Shown piece by piece: positions 7,964 through 16,793 of a stretch of DNA of 64,000 bases. Source of the DNA: Weissella confusa. Its GTDB lineage: Bacteria; Bacillota; Bacilli; Lactobacillales; Lactobacillaceae. A program made the translations under genes and the position numbers. The stretch spans positions 684,501-748,500 of the forward strand of contig CP168942.1 in assembly GCA_041871065.1 (NCBI GenBank). Reading direction: 5' to 3'. How positions within the stretch are numbered: the stretch's first letter is position 1; each line of letters begins with the position of its first letter. The notes under the pieces are model-generated. The model was not told the origin of the DNA, searched no databases, and saw nothing but the letters and a program-made list of their open reading frames with translations.

Positions 7964-9340
7964 ATGTTCAAGAAAGTGTTAGTCGCGAACCGCGGTGAAA
8001 TCGCCGTTCGTGTCATCCGTACACTGAAGGAAATGGGCATTCAATCTGTCGCAATTTACTCTTCAGCTGATGCGGATAGCCTCCATGTGAAGTTGGCTGA
8101 TGAAGCAATTTCAGTTGGAGGACCAAAGTCAAAAGATAGTTACCTAAACATGAAGAATATCTTGAGTGCCGCGTTGTTGACGGGTGCTGAAGCGATTCAC
8201 CCAGGTTATGGTTTCTTATCTGAAAATGAGTTGTTCGTTGAAATGGCAGAAGCGGTTGGTTTGAAGTGGATTGGTCCGAGCCCTAAGGTGATTGAACTGA
8301 TGGGTAATAAGGCTAACGCTCGTGAATCAATGCGCGCTGCTGGCGTACCAGTGATTCCTGGTTCTGAAGGCTTCATTCGTGATGCTGCAGAAGCCAAGGC
8401 GGTAGCTGATCGCGTGGGTTATCCATTATTGCTAAAGGCTGCGGCTGGTGGCGGTGGAAAGGGAATGCGTTTTGTTTACTCAGCTGATGAGTTGGCAGAC
8501 AAGTTCGATGATGCCCAGCGTGAAGCCAAGGCTGCCTTTGGGGATGAACACATGTACGTTGAAAAGGTTATGGAGAACGTGCGTCACATTGAGATGCAAG
8601 TGATGCGTGATCGTTTCGGCAACGTATTGTACTTCCCTGAGCGTAATTGCTCATTGCAACGTAACAATCAAAAGGTCATGGAAGAAAGTCCAGCGCTTGG
8701 TGTCACACAAGAAATGCGTGACAACCTTGGTGAAATCGCAACGAAGGCGGTTAACGCTTTGCAGTACGAGAACACCGGAACATTGGAATTCTTGCAAGAC
8801 CACGATGGCAATTTCTACTTTATGGAAATGAACACGCGTATCCAGGTTGAACACCCAGTTACTGAAATGGTAACCGGTGTCGACTTGATTCGTATGCAAA
8901 TTGAAGTGGCAGCTGGTGAGCCGTTGTCTGTGTCACAAGCAGACATTGCCTTGAAGGGACATGCTTTGGAAGTGCGTTTGAACGCAGAACAACCAGCAAA
9001 GAACTTTGCACCTAGTGCCGGAACAATTGATTTTGCCTTTTTGCCAACTGGTGGACCTGGTATTCGTATCGATTCTGCCATTTATGCTGGTGATAAGATT
9101 CAACCATTCTACGACTCAATGATTGGTAAGTTGTTGGTTCACGCTAATAACCGTGCCGATGCAGTCACGAAGATGGACCGCATCTTGGATGAATTGGTTG
9201 TTCACGGGGTCAGCACGAACGCTGAATTCCAAAAGGCGTTGTTGCACGATCCAACGGTTGCCCGTGGCATGTTCGACACACGTTACTTGGAGAAGGAGTT
9301 CTTGCCACGTTGGCAAGCCAGTCTGCCTAAGGCGGATTAA
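7964..9340 (+). CDS. accC: Biotin carboxylase subunit of acetyl-CoA carboxylase
   Basis: A 458-residue ATP-grasp enzyme carboxylating biotin on AccB. Seen: MFKKVLVANRGEIAVRVIRT, the glycine-rich ATP lid (LLKAAAGGGGKGMRF), and MEMNTRIQVEHPVTE with metal and catalytic residues. ATG 7964 is chosen over a TTG twelve bases earlier because GGAG at 7954-7957 is correctly spaced and the family begins at this methionine. It starts one base after the fabZ2 stop. Confidence 0.95.
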   Translation: MFKKVLVANRGEIAVRVIRTLKEMGIQSVAIYSSADADSLHVKLADEAISVGGPKSKDSYLNMKNILSAALLTGAEAIHPGYGFLSENELFVEMAEAVGLKWIGPSPKVIELMGNKANARESMRAAGVPVIPGSEGFIRDAAEAKAVADRVGYPLLLKAAAGGGGKGMRFVYSADELADKFDDAQREAKAAFGDEHMYVEKVMENVRHIEMQVMRDRFGNVLYFPERNCSLQRNNQKVMEESPALGVTQEMRDNLGEIATKAVNALQYENTGTLEFLQDHDGNFYFMEMNTRIQVEHPVTEMVTGVDLIRMQIEVAAGEPLSVSQADIALKGHALEVRLNAEQPAKNFAPSAGTIDFAFLPTGGPGIRIDSAIYAGDKIQPFYDSMIGKLLVHANNRADAVTKMDRILDELVVHGVSTNAEFQKALLHDPTVARGMFDTRYLEKEFLPRWQASLPKAD

Positions 9341-9351
9341 GGAGGAGAGGC

Positions 9352-10197
9352 ATGGATTTATTTAATAACACCACGGTTTCAACTCCCAAGATTAAGCGAG
9401 ATGCGAACCTAAATGATCGCATTCCAGATGGCTTGTTCTTGGCGTGCCCATACTGTGGCGCACAACTCTATTCAAAGCAATTGGGTGACCACCGTGTCTG
9501 CCCAAATTGTGGCTATGGATTCCGTTTGCAAGCACGCGAACGCATGGCCTTGATGACGAATGATTTTGAAGAACTAGATGCTGATTTGAAGTTGGCAGAT
9601 TCAGACTTCCCAGGGTATGCGGCGAAGTTGGAACGTGCGCAACAACAAACGGAATTGGGTGACTCAGTCTTGACGGGAGTAGCGACCCTTGAAGACCAGC
9701 GGGTTGCTATCGGTATCATGGATTCATATTTCATCATGGGGTCACTAGGATCAATCACAGGTGAAAAAATCACGCGCTTGTTTGAGCACGCGACGGCAGC
9801 TAAGTTGCCAGTCATCTTGTTTACCGCATCTGGTGGTGCACGTATGCAAGAAGGTATTCACTCATTGATGCAAATGGCAAAGGTGTCAGGCGCAGTTGCG
9901 GCCCACCAAGATGCCGGTTTGCCATACATTGTGGTTCTGACAGACCCAACAATGGGTGGGGTAACCGCATCATTTGCCATGCAAGGTGACATTACATTGG
10001 CCGAACCACACGCATTGGTTGGTTTTGCTGGTAAGCGTGTCATCGAGCAAACGATTCACGAAAAGTTGCCTAAGGAGTTCCAACGTGCCGAAACGGTCAT
10101 GGAAAATGGCTTTATCGATGCGATTGTGCAACGCCCACAAATGGCAGCAATTCTTGCACAACTTGTGCGTTTTCACCAAACAACGGAGGTTAAGTAA
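9352..10197 (+). CDS. accD: Acetyl-CoA carboxyltransferase beta subunit
   Basis: 281 residues with the N-terminal C4 zinc ribbon (Cys32, Cys35, Cys50, Cys53) that marks AccD, followed by the crotonase-like carboxyltransferase domain (TASGGARMQEG, then PTMGGVTASFAMQGD). It pairs with AccA in the alpha2-beta2 transferase. GGAGGAGAGG gives a strong ribosome site; the stop abuts the accA start without a gap. Confidence 0.95.
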   Translation: MDLFNNTTVSTPKIKRDANLNDRIPDGLFLACPYCGAQLYSKQLGDHRVCPNCGYGFRLQARERMALMTNDFEELDADLKLADSDFPGYAAKLERAQQQTELGDSVLTGVATLEDQRVAIGIMDSYFIMGSLGSITGEKITRLFEHATAAKLPVILFTASGGARMQEGIHSLMQMAKVSGAVAAHQDAGLPYIVVLTDPTMGGVTASFAMQGDITLAEPHALVGFAGKRVIEQTIHEKLPKEFQRAETVMENGFIDAIVQRPQMAAILAQLVRFHQTTEVK

Positions 10198-10983
10198 ATG
10201 GCAGCCCTATTTCGTCGTGAATTAACTCCTGTGCAGGTGGTGAAAAAGTCGCGTGAGGATCGATTCTCAGCACGCGAAATTATTGACGGTATTTTCACTG
10301 ATTTCTTTGAATTACACGGTGATCGTTTTGCTGGTGATGACGCGAGTGTCATCGGTGGCCTAGCAAACCTTGATGGTAAGCCAGTTACGGTTATTGCCGT
10401 TGATAAGGGAACCGATATCAAAGACAAGTTGGCAAAGCGCAACGGGTCTCCTGAGCCATACGGTTATCGTAAGGCTACCCGTTTGATGGACCAAGCAGCT
10501 AAGTTTGGTCGTCCTATCATCACCTTTATCAACACGCCAGGAGCCTTTCCTGGTAAGTCAGCTGAAGATCAAGGACAAGGTGAGGCAATCGCCCAAAGTA
10601 TTCTGCAAAGTATGACGTACCCAGTACCAATGATTGCCATTGTGTACGGTGAAGGTGGGTCAGGGGGCGCGTTGGCCCTAGCAACATCTGACCAAGTTTG
10701 GATGTTCCAAAATTCAACGTATTCCATTCTCTCTCCGGAAGGATTTGCAGCTATTTTGTGGAAGGATGCCAAGCGTAGTGCCGAAGCAGCCGAATTGATG
10801 GGATTGACGCCTAATGATCTCTTAGCGAACGAGATTATTGACTACATCGTCCCAGAGAGTCGCTCACATGCACGTGTCTTCAATTTGGTTCGTGCCAAGT
10901 TGCAAGATGAGATTTCAAAGTTGCAATCACTTGCACCTGATGAACTTGTTAAGCAACGTCGCGCACGTTTCCGAGCATTTTAA
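10198..10983 (+). CDS. accA: Acetyl-CoA carboxyltransferase alpha subunit
   Basis: A 261-residue carboxyltransferase subunit, last gene of the operon. Seen: LHGDRFAGDDASVIGGLA, TPGAFPGKSAEDQGQGEAIA and YGEGGSGGALALA, the oxyanion and CoA-binding segments of AccA. It is about 50 residues shorter at the N-terminus than the E. coli protein, normal for lactic acid bacteria. The ATG follows the accD TAA directly. Confidence 0.95.
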   Translation: MAALFRRELTPVQVVKKSREDRFSAREIIDGIFTDFFELHGDRFAGDDASVIGGLANLDGKPVTVIAVDKGTDIKDKLAKRNGSPEPYGYRKATRLMDQAAKFGRPIITFINTPGAFPGKSAEDQGQGEAIAQSILQSMTYPVPMIAIVYGEGGSGGALALATSDQVWMFQNSTYSILSPEGFAAILWKDAKRSAEAAELMGLTPNDLLANEIIDYIVPESRSHARVFNLVRAKLQDEISKLQSLAPDELVKQRRARFRAF

Positions 10984-11006
10984 ACAATTGCAATTATTCA
11001 ATATCG

Positions 11007-11038
11007 AACGCCAGATAGTTACTATCTGGCGTTTTTTT
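11007..11038 (+). terminator. Terminator of the fab-acc operon
   Basis: Perfect 13-bp stem AACGCCAGATAGT (11007-11019) and ACTATCTGGCGTT (11021-11033) with a run of seven T. Only one base separates the arms, so the real loop opens the inner pairs. Confidence 0.9.
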
Positions 11039-11081
11039 GTGGGGTTAAGTAAAATGAAGTTGGATAGACGGGGGATGAATC

Positions 11082-11780
11082 ATGGATCGAATTACAGAAC
11101 AAAAGCGACAAGCTGGCGAGTACGCAGCTTCGTTGATTACGGATGGCATGATTGTTGGTCTAGGGACTGGCTCAACCGTTAAGTTCTTCATTGAAAAACT
11201 AGCGGAGCGAATCAATCGTGAAGGTTTGGATATTGTTGGGGTGACTACCTCACGCCAAACGTCATCTTTGGCGAAAGGTTGGGGAATCAAACTGAAGTCA
11301 GTTGATGAAGTGCCCGCAATCGATTTGACCATTGACGGGGCTGATGAAGTAGATGCCAATTTGGATGGAATCAAAGGTGGTGGGGCCGCATTGCTCTTTG
11401 AAAAGATTGTCGCGCTAAATTCCAAGCGTAATATCTGGATTGTGGATCAAAGTAAGTATCATGACCAATTAGGCCAATTTCCATTACCAGTTGAAGTGGT
11501 GCCGTATGGTAGTCACCAACTCTTGAAGCGTTTCGATGCCGCTGATATGGCGCCAACATTTCGCCGTTTGCCAGATGGCCAACGTTTGACAACGGACGCT
11601 GGCAATTACATCATCGATTTACATCTTGAAGTCATTGAGCACCCACAAGCATTGGCTTATTATCTGGAGCAAACCATCGGTGTGGTTGAACACGGCTTGT
11701 TTTTGAACGTGGCGGACGCTGTCATAATTGGTGGTGAAAAGTTAGTAATTATCGAGCGCGAAACTATTGAAAATCGCTGA
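11082..11780 (+). CDS. rpiA: Ribose-5-phosphate isomerase A
   Basis: A 232-residue enzyme interconverting ribose 5-phosphate and ribulose 5-phosphate in the pentose phosphate and phosphoketolase routes. Typical motifs: GLGTGSTVKFFIE, TIDGADEVD, and KGGGAALLFEKIVA with the catalytic acid and lysine region. It stands alone between the fab terminator and pgm; a weak GGGGG ribosome site precedes the ATG. Confidence 0.93.
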   Translation: MDRITEQKRQAGEYAASLITDGMIVGLGTGSTVKFFIEKLAERINREGLDIVGVTTSRQTSSLAKGWGIKLKSVDEVPAIDLTIDGADEVDANLDGIKGGGAALLFEKIVALNSKRNIWIVDQSKYHDQLGQFPLPVEVVPYGSHQLLKRFDAADMAPTFRRLPDGQRLTTDAGNYIIDLHLEVIEHPQALAYYLEQTIGVVEHGLFLNVADAVIIGGEKLVIIERETIENR

Positions 11781-11816
11781 TTGTCCACATAATTTTCAAA
11801 TTCACAAAATAGCGTA

Positions 11817-11825
11817 TGGTATAAT
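11817..11825 (+). promoter_or_regulatory. Extended -10 promoter of pgm
   Basis: TG-G-TATAAT without a recognisable -35, 53 bases before the pgm start. The same TGnTAnnnT pattern recurs before several other genes in this window. Confidence 0.6.
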
Positions 11826-11877
11826 AATGAGCAATAGTAGTAAGTTCGGGGACTTATTAAAAGGAGAATTAATACTT

Positions 11878-13602
11878 ATGACTTGGCAAGACAATTACCA
11901 AATTTGGGCAGATCGTACTGATTTGCCACAAAACTTGCAAGACGATATGAAGAAGTTGGCAGCTGATGAAAAGGCTGCTGAAGACGCATTCTACCAACCA
12001 CTTTCATTCGGAACGGCTGGTATGCGTGGCCTTTTGGGTGCTGGAATCAACCGTATGAACATCTTTACGGTTCGTCAAGCAACTGAAGGTTTGGCACGTT
12101 TGATGGATTCATTGGACGACGCTGTTAAGGGACGTGGTGTTGCGATTTCTTACGATTCACGTCACTTCTCACCAGAATTCGCTATCGAATCTGCTAAGGT
12201 TTTGGGAGCGCACGGCATCAAGGCTTATGTCTTTGAGACGTTGCGTCCAACGCCTGAGTTGTCATTCACGGTTCGCCACTTGAACGCCTACGCAGGTATC
12301 ATGATTACGGCGTCACACAACCCTAAGGAATACAACGGTTACAAGATTTACGGTGAAGATGGTGGACAAATGCCACCTAAGGAATCAGACATCATCACGG
12401 CCTCAATTCGTGAAGCTGACATGTTCGAAGTGCCAGTTAAGGATGAAGCTGAGTTGGTCGAAGCTGGTTTGTTGGTTAAGATTGGCAAGGATGTCGACGA
12501 TGCTTACTTGGCTGAAGTGAAGACGGTGACGGTTAACCAAGAGTTGATCGACACTGTTGGTAAGGGCATGAAGTTGGTGTACTCACCATTGCACGGAACG
12601 GGTGCTTTTATTGCTGGTCAAGCATTGAAGAACGCTGGTTTTGAAAACGTGACGATTGTGCCTGAACAAGCTGAGCCAAATGGTGATTTCCCAACGGTTA
12701 AGTTGCCAAACCCTGAAGATCCAGAAGCTTTGGCAATGGGAATTGCTTTGGCTAAGGAGCAGGGGGCTGACGTTGTTATCGCGGTTGACCCAGACGCTGA
12801 CCGTATGGGAACGGCGGTTCGCCAACCATCAGGTGAGTACCAATTGTTGACGGGTAACCAAATTGGTGCCGTTTTGTTGAACTACTTGTTGACGGCCAAG
12901 AAGGCTGACCGCACGTTGCCAGCTAACGGTGCTTTGGTTAAGTCAATCGTGTCATCAGAATTCGCAGCTGATATTGCTAAGAGCTTTGGTGTTGAGACAA
13001 TCAACGTTTTGACTGGCTTCAAGTACATTGCCGAGCAAATCCAACACTTCGAAGACACGAACGAGCACACGTTCTTGTTCGGATTTGAAGAGTCATACGG
13101 TTACTTGGTAAAGTCATTCGCCCGCGACAAGGACTCAGTTCAAGCAACGGTTTTGTTGGCCGAAGTGGCAGCTTACTACAAGTCATTGGGTAAGACGTTG
13201 TACGATGGTTTGCAAGAATTGTTCGAGCAATACGGTTACTTTGTTGAAAACACGAAGTCATTGACGTTTGCTGGTATCGACGGTGCCGACAAGATTGCAT
13301 CATTGATGAACAAGTTCCGTGCTGAGACGCCTGCTGAATTTGGTGGTGTTAAGGTTGCCAAGGTTGAAGACTTCTCATTGCAAACTGAGACGGACACAGC
13401 TACGGGTGCCGTAACGCCAATGACGTTGCCAAAGGCAAACGTGGTGAAGTACTGGTTGGCTGATGGTTCATGGGTAGCCGTTCGTCCTTCAGGAACTGAG
13501 CCAAAGATTAAGTTCTACGTTGGAACGAAGGGTGCTACGGCACAAGCTGCTGACGAAGAGTTGGCTGCTATCCAAGCAACGATTGCAACTTATGTAGACT
13601 AA
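11878..13602 (+). CDS. pgm: Alpha-phosphoglucomutase / phosphomannomutase family
   Basis: A 574-residue member of the alpha-D-phosphohexomutase family (PgcA type) interconverting glucose 1- and 6-phosphates. The phospho-serine is Ser146 in TASHNPKEYNG, the Mg site is VDPDADRMGT, and the phosphate-binding loop is RPSGTEPKIKFY. ATG 11878 follows AAAAGGAG at the proper distance and the promoter at 11817-11825; an upstream in-frame extension overlaps rpiA and the promoter and is rejected. It links maltose-derived glucose 1-phosphate to glycolysis or wall sugars. Confidence 0.92.
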   Translation: MTWQDNYQIWADRTDLPQNLQDDMKKLAADEKAAEDAFYQPLSFGTAGMRGLLGAGINRMNIFTVRQATEGLARLMDSLDDAVKGRGVAISYDSRHFSPEFAIESAKVLGAHGIKAYVFETLRPTPELSFTVRHLNAYAGIMITASHNPKEYNGYKIYGEDGGQMPPKESDIITASIREADMFEVPVKDEAELVEAGLLVKIGKDVDDAYLAEVKTVTVNQELIDTVGKGMKLVYSPLHGTGAFIAGQALKNAGFENVTIVPEQAEPNGDFPTVKLPNPEDPEALAMGIALAKEQGADVVIAVDPDADRMGTAVRQPSGEYQLLTGNQIGAVLLNYLLTAKKADRTLPANGALVKSIVSSEFAADIAKSFGVETINVLTGFKYIAEQIQHFEDTNEHTFLFGFEESYGYLVKSFARDKDSVQATVLLAEVAAYYKSLGKTLYDGLQELFEQYGYFVENTKSLTFAGIDGADKIASLMNKFRAETPAEFGGVKVAKVEDFSLQTETDTATGAVTPMTLPKANVVKYWLADGSWVAVRPSGTEPKIKFYVGTKGATAQAADEELAAIQATIATYVD

Positions 13603-13613
13603 TAATAATGATT

Positions 13614-13649
13614 GACCGCTACAACCAATTGAGTTGTGGCGGTCTTTTT
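13614..13649 (+). terminator. Terminator of pgm
   Basis: GACCGCTACAAC (13614-13625) pairs with GTTGTGGCGGTC (13633-13644) through one G-T pair, followed by T5. Confidence 0.85.
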
Positions 13650-13712
13650 CATAGTGGCCGTTATTTCATCATGATATGATAACGGTATACATAAGAGATG
13701 AGGTGACGGCTG

Positions 13713-14033
13713 ATGACGATGAAAGCAGCTAAGAAGTTAGCCGACGGTATGCGTGGTGGTAAAAAGCTAATTTTTACTGAACAAGCATTCGATGACTATC
13801 AATATTTTTTGACGCAAGATCCAAAGACAACGAAAAAGATAAACAAGCTTCTGAAGGAAGTATTCCGCACACCGTTCGAAGGAACGGGTAAGCCTGAACT
13901 ACAGGCAGGACTTGATGGTGGTTGGTCACGACGCATTGATAGCGCCAACCGCATGATTTATTTCCCTGAAAGTAATGGGGATGTGACGATTGCCCAACTT
14001 CGCTACCACTACATGAAGTCGATGACATCTTGA
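13713..14033 (+). CDS. yoeB: Txe/YoeB-family mRNA interferase, no antitoxin beside it
   Basis: A 106-residue RelE-superfamily protein aligning with E. coli YoeB from residue 17 onwards (KKLIFTEQAFDDYQYF, then RTPFEGTGKPE, WSRRID, LRYHY at the end). YoeB cuts mRNA in the ribosomal A site. The residues matching YoeB Glu46, Arg65, His83 and Tyr84 are all present (Glu62, Arg80, His99, Tyr100). An N-terminal stretch of 16 residues precedes the conserved core. Neither the 110 bases upstream, most of them pgm terminator, nor the downstream gene is a YefM-type antitoxin, so this is an orphan toxin. GAGGTGA gives a plausible ribosome site. Confidence 0.85.
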   Translation: MTMKAAKKLADGMRGGKKLIFTEQAFDDYQYFLTQDPKTTKKINKLLKEVFRTPFEGTGKPELQAGLDGGWSRRIDSANRMIYFPESNGDVTIAQLRYHYMKSMTS

Positions 14034-14046
14034 GGAGATATTGAAA

Positions 14047-15081
14047 ATGGAAGAATTAATTGAACGCCTAGAAAATATCGCCCAAAAGATGGTCGATGAT
14101 GGACGCTTGTTTGGGGCGACAGTCGGCGTGGTGAATTTCAAAAACCAAAAAGAAATTGCCTCAGTCGGACAAGTCGGTACAGGCGAGTTTGCGGACGATA
14201 TTTTGTCTGTAAACCACATTTACGACTTAGCGAGTTTGACCAAGCTCTATACGACGATGCGCTATTTGCAATTATTCAAGGCAGGGACAGTAACGCCAGA
14301 AACGACGGTGCAATCAATCTTGCCAGCTTTTGGTAACGCTGAGATTACGCTTGGTCAATTGTTGTGGCATAATTCTGGCTTGCCAAGTAGCGTGCGCAAG
14401 GTGCCTGAACTGACCCGTGAGATGCTGGAAGAAGATTTGATGCTAGGTGACACAATCAACGAACCCGGCACAGTAACGAAGTATTCCGACGTTGGCTTCA
14501 TGGTGTTGGGTAAGGTGTTGGAAGCACTTGATGACATGCCACTGGCGTTGGATGTGACGGCGAATGTGTTGGCACCTAAGAATTTGGCTAACTCGGGCTA
14601 TCGCGTAGCTGACAAGGGCCGTTTTGATGCGCCACTTGATCGTTTCGTACCAACCGAGGACGTGCCATTCCGTGGGGGTGTCTTGCAGGGTGAGGTCGAT
14701 GATTTCAAGGCGCATTTGCTGGGTGGTGCTGGTGGACACGCCGGCATGTTTGCGACAGCTGAAGATGCGTTGTCATTCGTACACGAGTGGTTGATGCCGG
14801 ATGAAGATTTGCCGGCTGATATGCACGCTTATCTGAAGGACAACCAAGCCGGAATTCGCACGTTTGGTTGGCACTACTGGACATACGGTGGTGAAGATAA
14901 TCCGGTTGTGGTCACGGATTGGTTGTACCAAACGGGCTTCACTGGCACAATCATGGCAGTTAATTACCGTACGATGCAGGGGATGGTCGTTTTGACGAAC
15001 CGTGTGCATCCAACGCGTAATAACACGAGCTGGCTAAAAGACCGCTACGAATTTACCCAAGCTTTCTTTGCCCAAATTTGA
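14047..15081 (+). CDS. Serine hydrolase, class C beta-lactamase-like
   Basis: A 344-residue protein of the beta-lactamase/penicillin-binding/esterase superfamily. The SxxK motif is Ser63-Leu-Thr-Lys66 in YDLASLTKLYTT; TKYSDVGF supplies the YxN-like tyrosine (YSD here). No signal peptide is visible, so it is probably cytoplasmic or surface-associated without export; the substrate is unknown. ATG 14047 is preferred to TTG 14041 because GAGGAG at 14032-14037 is well placed. It starts 13 bases after yoeB and is probably co-transcribed with it. Confidence 0.75.
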   Translation: MEELIERLENIAQKMVDDGRLFGATVGVVNFKNQKEIASVGQVGTGEFADDILSVNHIYDLASLTKLYTTMRYLQLFKAGTVTPETTVQSILPAFGNAEITLGQLLWHNSGLPSSVRKVPELTREMLEEDLMLGDTINEPGTVTKYSDVGFMVLGKVLEALDDMPLALDVTANVLAPKNLANSGYRVADKGRFDAPLDRFVPTEDVPFRGGVLQGEVDDFKAHLLGGAGGHAGMFATAEDALSFVHEWLMPDEDLPADMHAYLKDNQAGIRTFGWHYWTYGGEDNPVVVTDWLYQTGFTGTIMAVNYRTMQGMVVLTNRVHPTRNNTSWLKDRYEFTQAFFAQI

Positions 15082-15106
15082 TATTTCGGTAATACCATCA
15101 ACTTTC

Positions 15107-15115
15107 TGGTAAAAT
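15107..15115 (+). promoter_or_regulatory. Extended -10 promoter of lemA-htpX
   Basis: TG-G-TAAAAT 52 bases before lemA, no clear -35. Confidence 0.5.
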
Positions 15116-15167
15116 GAAATTAGCATTAAAAGATGTCATAAAAACAATTTAATAGGGGGCAATATAG

Positions 15168-15737
15168 ATGACAATTATCATCATTATCGCAGTCGTTGTT
15201 GTGATTGGTTTGATTTGGATCAGCATTTACAACGGCTTGGTAAAGGCACGTATGCACACGCAAGAGGCTTGGAGCCAAATTGATGTGCAATTGAAGCGTC
15301 GTAACGATTTGATTCCGAACTTGTTGGAAACGGTTAAGGGTTATGCCAAGTTCGAACAAGGTACGTTGGAAAAGGTTGTATCATTGCGTAACGCTTTGAC
15401 ACAAGTACCATCTGGCGACCACCAACAAGCCATGGAAATTTCTGACCAATTGACGACGAGTTTGAAGTCAGTCTTTGCGGTTGCAGAAGCTTACCCAGAC
15501 TTGAAGGCATCAGCCCAATACAACAAGTTGATGGATGAGTTGACGAACACGGAAAACAAGATTGCTTACTCACGTCAATTGTTCAACACAACGACGGCGA
15601 ACTACAACGCCAAGTTGCAAACTTTCCCAACAAACATTATTGCTGGGATTCACCACTTCCAACCAAGCGAATTCTTGGAGACGCCTGAAGAAGAGAAGCA
15701 GGTTGTTAAGGTATCATTTGACGATCAAGGAATGTAA
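15168..15737 (+). CDS. lemA: LemA-family membrane protein
   Basis: 189 residues: one N-terminal membrane helix (residues 2-19, [18 protein letters not shown]) followed by the LemA helical domain ([20 protein letters not shown], the family signature). The function is unproven; the gene is often paired with htpX, as here, 17 bases upstream, suggesting a shared role in membrane-protein quality control. GGGGGC before the ATG is the likely ribosome site. Confidence 0.9.
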   Translation: MTIIIIIAVVVVIGLIWISIYNGLVKARMHTQEAWSQIDVQLKRRNDLIPNLLETVKGYAKFEQGTLEKVVSLRNALTQVPSGDHQQAMEISDQLTTSLKSVFAVAEAYPDLKASAQYNKLMDELTNTENKIAYSRQLFNTTTANYNAKLQTFPTNIIAGIHHFQPSEFLETPEEEKQVVKVSFDDQGM

Positions 15738-15754
15738 TCGAGGTTTAAACGCAG

Positions 15755-16648
15755 ATGTTATTTGACCAAATTGCCAAAAACAAGCGTAAAACAGTGATGC
15801 TTTTCTTTGGATTCTTCCTATTCATGGGGGTTGTCGGGGCTGCATTGGGAACCTTTCTGATGAATGGTCACTGGCAACAGGGAATCGTGATTGCCTTTGT
15901 GGTCGGCCTGGTTTATACGGTATACATGGTTGGTCAATCGACTGACGTTGTCATGTCTATGAACCACGCCCGCGAAATCAAGAGTGCGGATGAGGCGCCT
16001 GATTTGTGGCACATCGTTGAAGATATGGCGATGGTGGCGCAAGTGCCAATGCCACGTGTCTTTATTATCAACGATCCAAGTCCGAATGCGTTTGCGACGG
16101 GAAACAACCCAGAACACGCAGCGGTCGCAGCGACCACGGGTATCTTGCAACGTTTGAATCGTGAAGAGCTAGAGGGTGTTATGGCCCACGAGATGACCCA
16201 CGTTCGTAACTACGACATCCGTTTGCAAACGATTGCTGTGGCGATGACGTCAGCGATTGCGTTGCTAGCCAACCTAGGAACGCACTTCTGGTACTTCGGT
16301 GGTAACCGTAGTCGTGATCGCGAAGGTGGCGGTAATGCAATCGGTATGATTGTGTCATTACTTGTGTTGATGTTGGCGCCACTGGCTGCTACGTTGGTAC
16401 AATTGGCGATTTCACGTAACCGTGAGTACTTGGCTGACGCTGGGGCGGTTGAATTGACGCGTAATCCACAGGGGCTGATCAATGCCCTCACTAAGATTTC
16501 GCAAAGTGAACCGATGTCAGAAGCCAACGTTTCACCAGAAAGTTCAGCATTGTATATCGCGAACCCATTAAAGGGGGATAAGATGGCGAACTTGTTTGCC
16601 ACCCACCCACCAATGGAAAAGCGTATCGAAGCTTTACGCAATATGTAA
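15755..16648 (+). CDS. htpX: Membrane zinc protease HtpX
   Basis: A 297-residue M48 metalloprotease that degrades misfolded membrane proteins. The zinc motif HEMTH is residues 145-149, with the third ligand in the [14 protein letters not shown] segment. Membrane helices lie at about 14-34, 42-60 and 176-220. It forms an operon with lemA and is closed by a terminator at 16654. Confidence 0.92.
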   Translation: MLFDQIAKNKRKTVMLFFGFFLFMGVVGAALGTFLMNGHWQQGIVIAFVVGLVYTVYMVGQSTDVVMSMNHAREIKSADEAPDLWHIVEDMAMVAQVPMPRVFIINDPSPNAFATGNNPEHAAVAATTGILQRLNREELEGVMAHEMTHVRNYDIRLQTIAVAMTSAIALLANLGTHFWYFGGNRSRDREGGGNAIGMIVSLLVLMLAPLAATLVQLAISRNREYLADAGAVELTRNPQGLINALTKISQSEPMSEANVSPESSALYIANPLKGDKMANLFATHPPMEKRIEALRNM

Positions 16649-16653
16649 AACAC

Positions 16654-16694
16654 AACACCCGCGTCGTGCAAAACTGCATGGCGCGGGTGTTTTT
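16654..16694 (+). terminator. Terminator of lemA-htpX
   Basis: AACACCCGCG (16654-16663) pairs perfectly with CGCGGGTGTT (16682-16691), then T; the loop contains a small TGCA/TGCA helix. Confidence 0.85.
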
Positions 16695-16793
16695 GTCAAA
16701 ACTCTCACGGGCATCTCATGAAACTTACAATTTAACTGTGTTACAATGGACAAGTAACATGGTCGTCGAAAAGGCCAACAAAAGGAGATTAAG

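Noticed and set aside
10838..11182. 114-codon frame across the accA end and rpiA start
   Set aside because: It overlaps two clear genes and a terminator and has no homology-like features.
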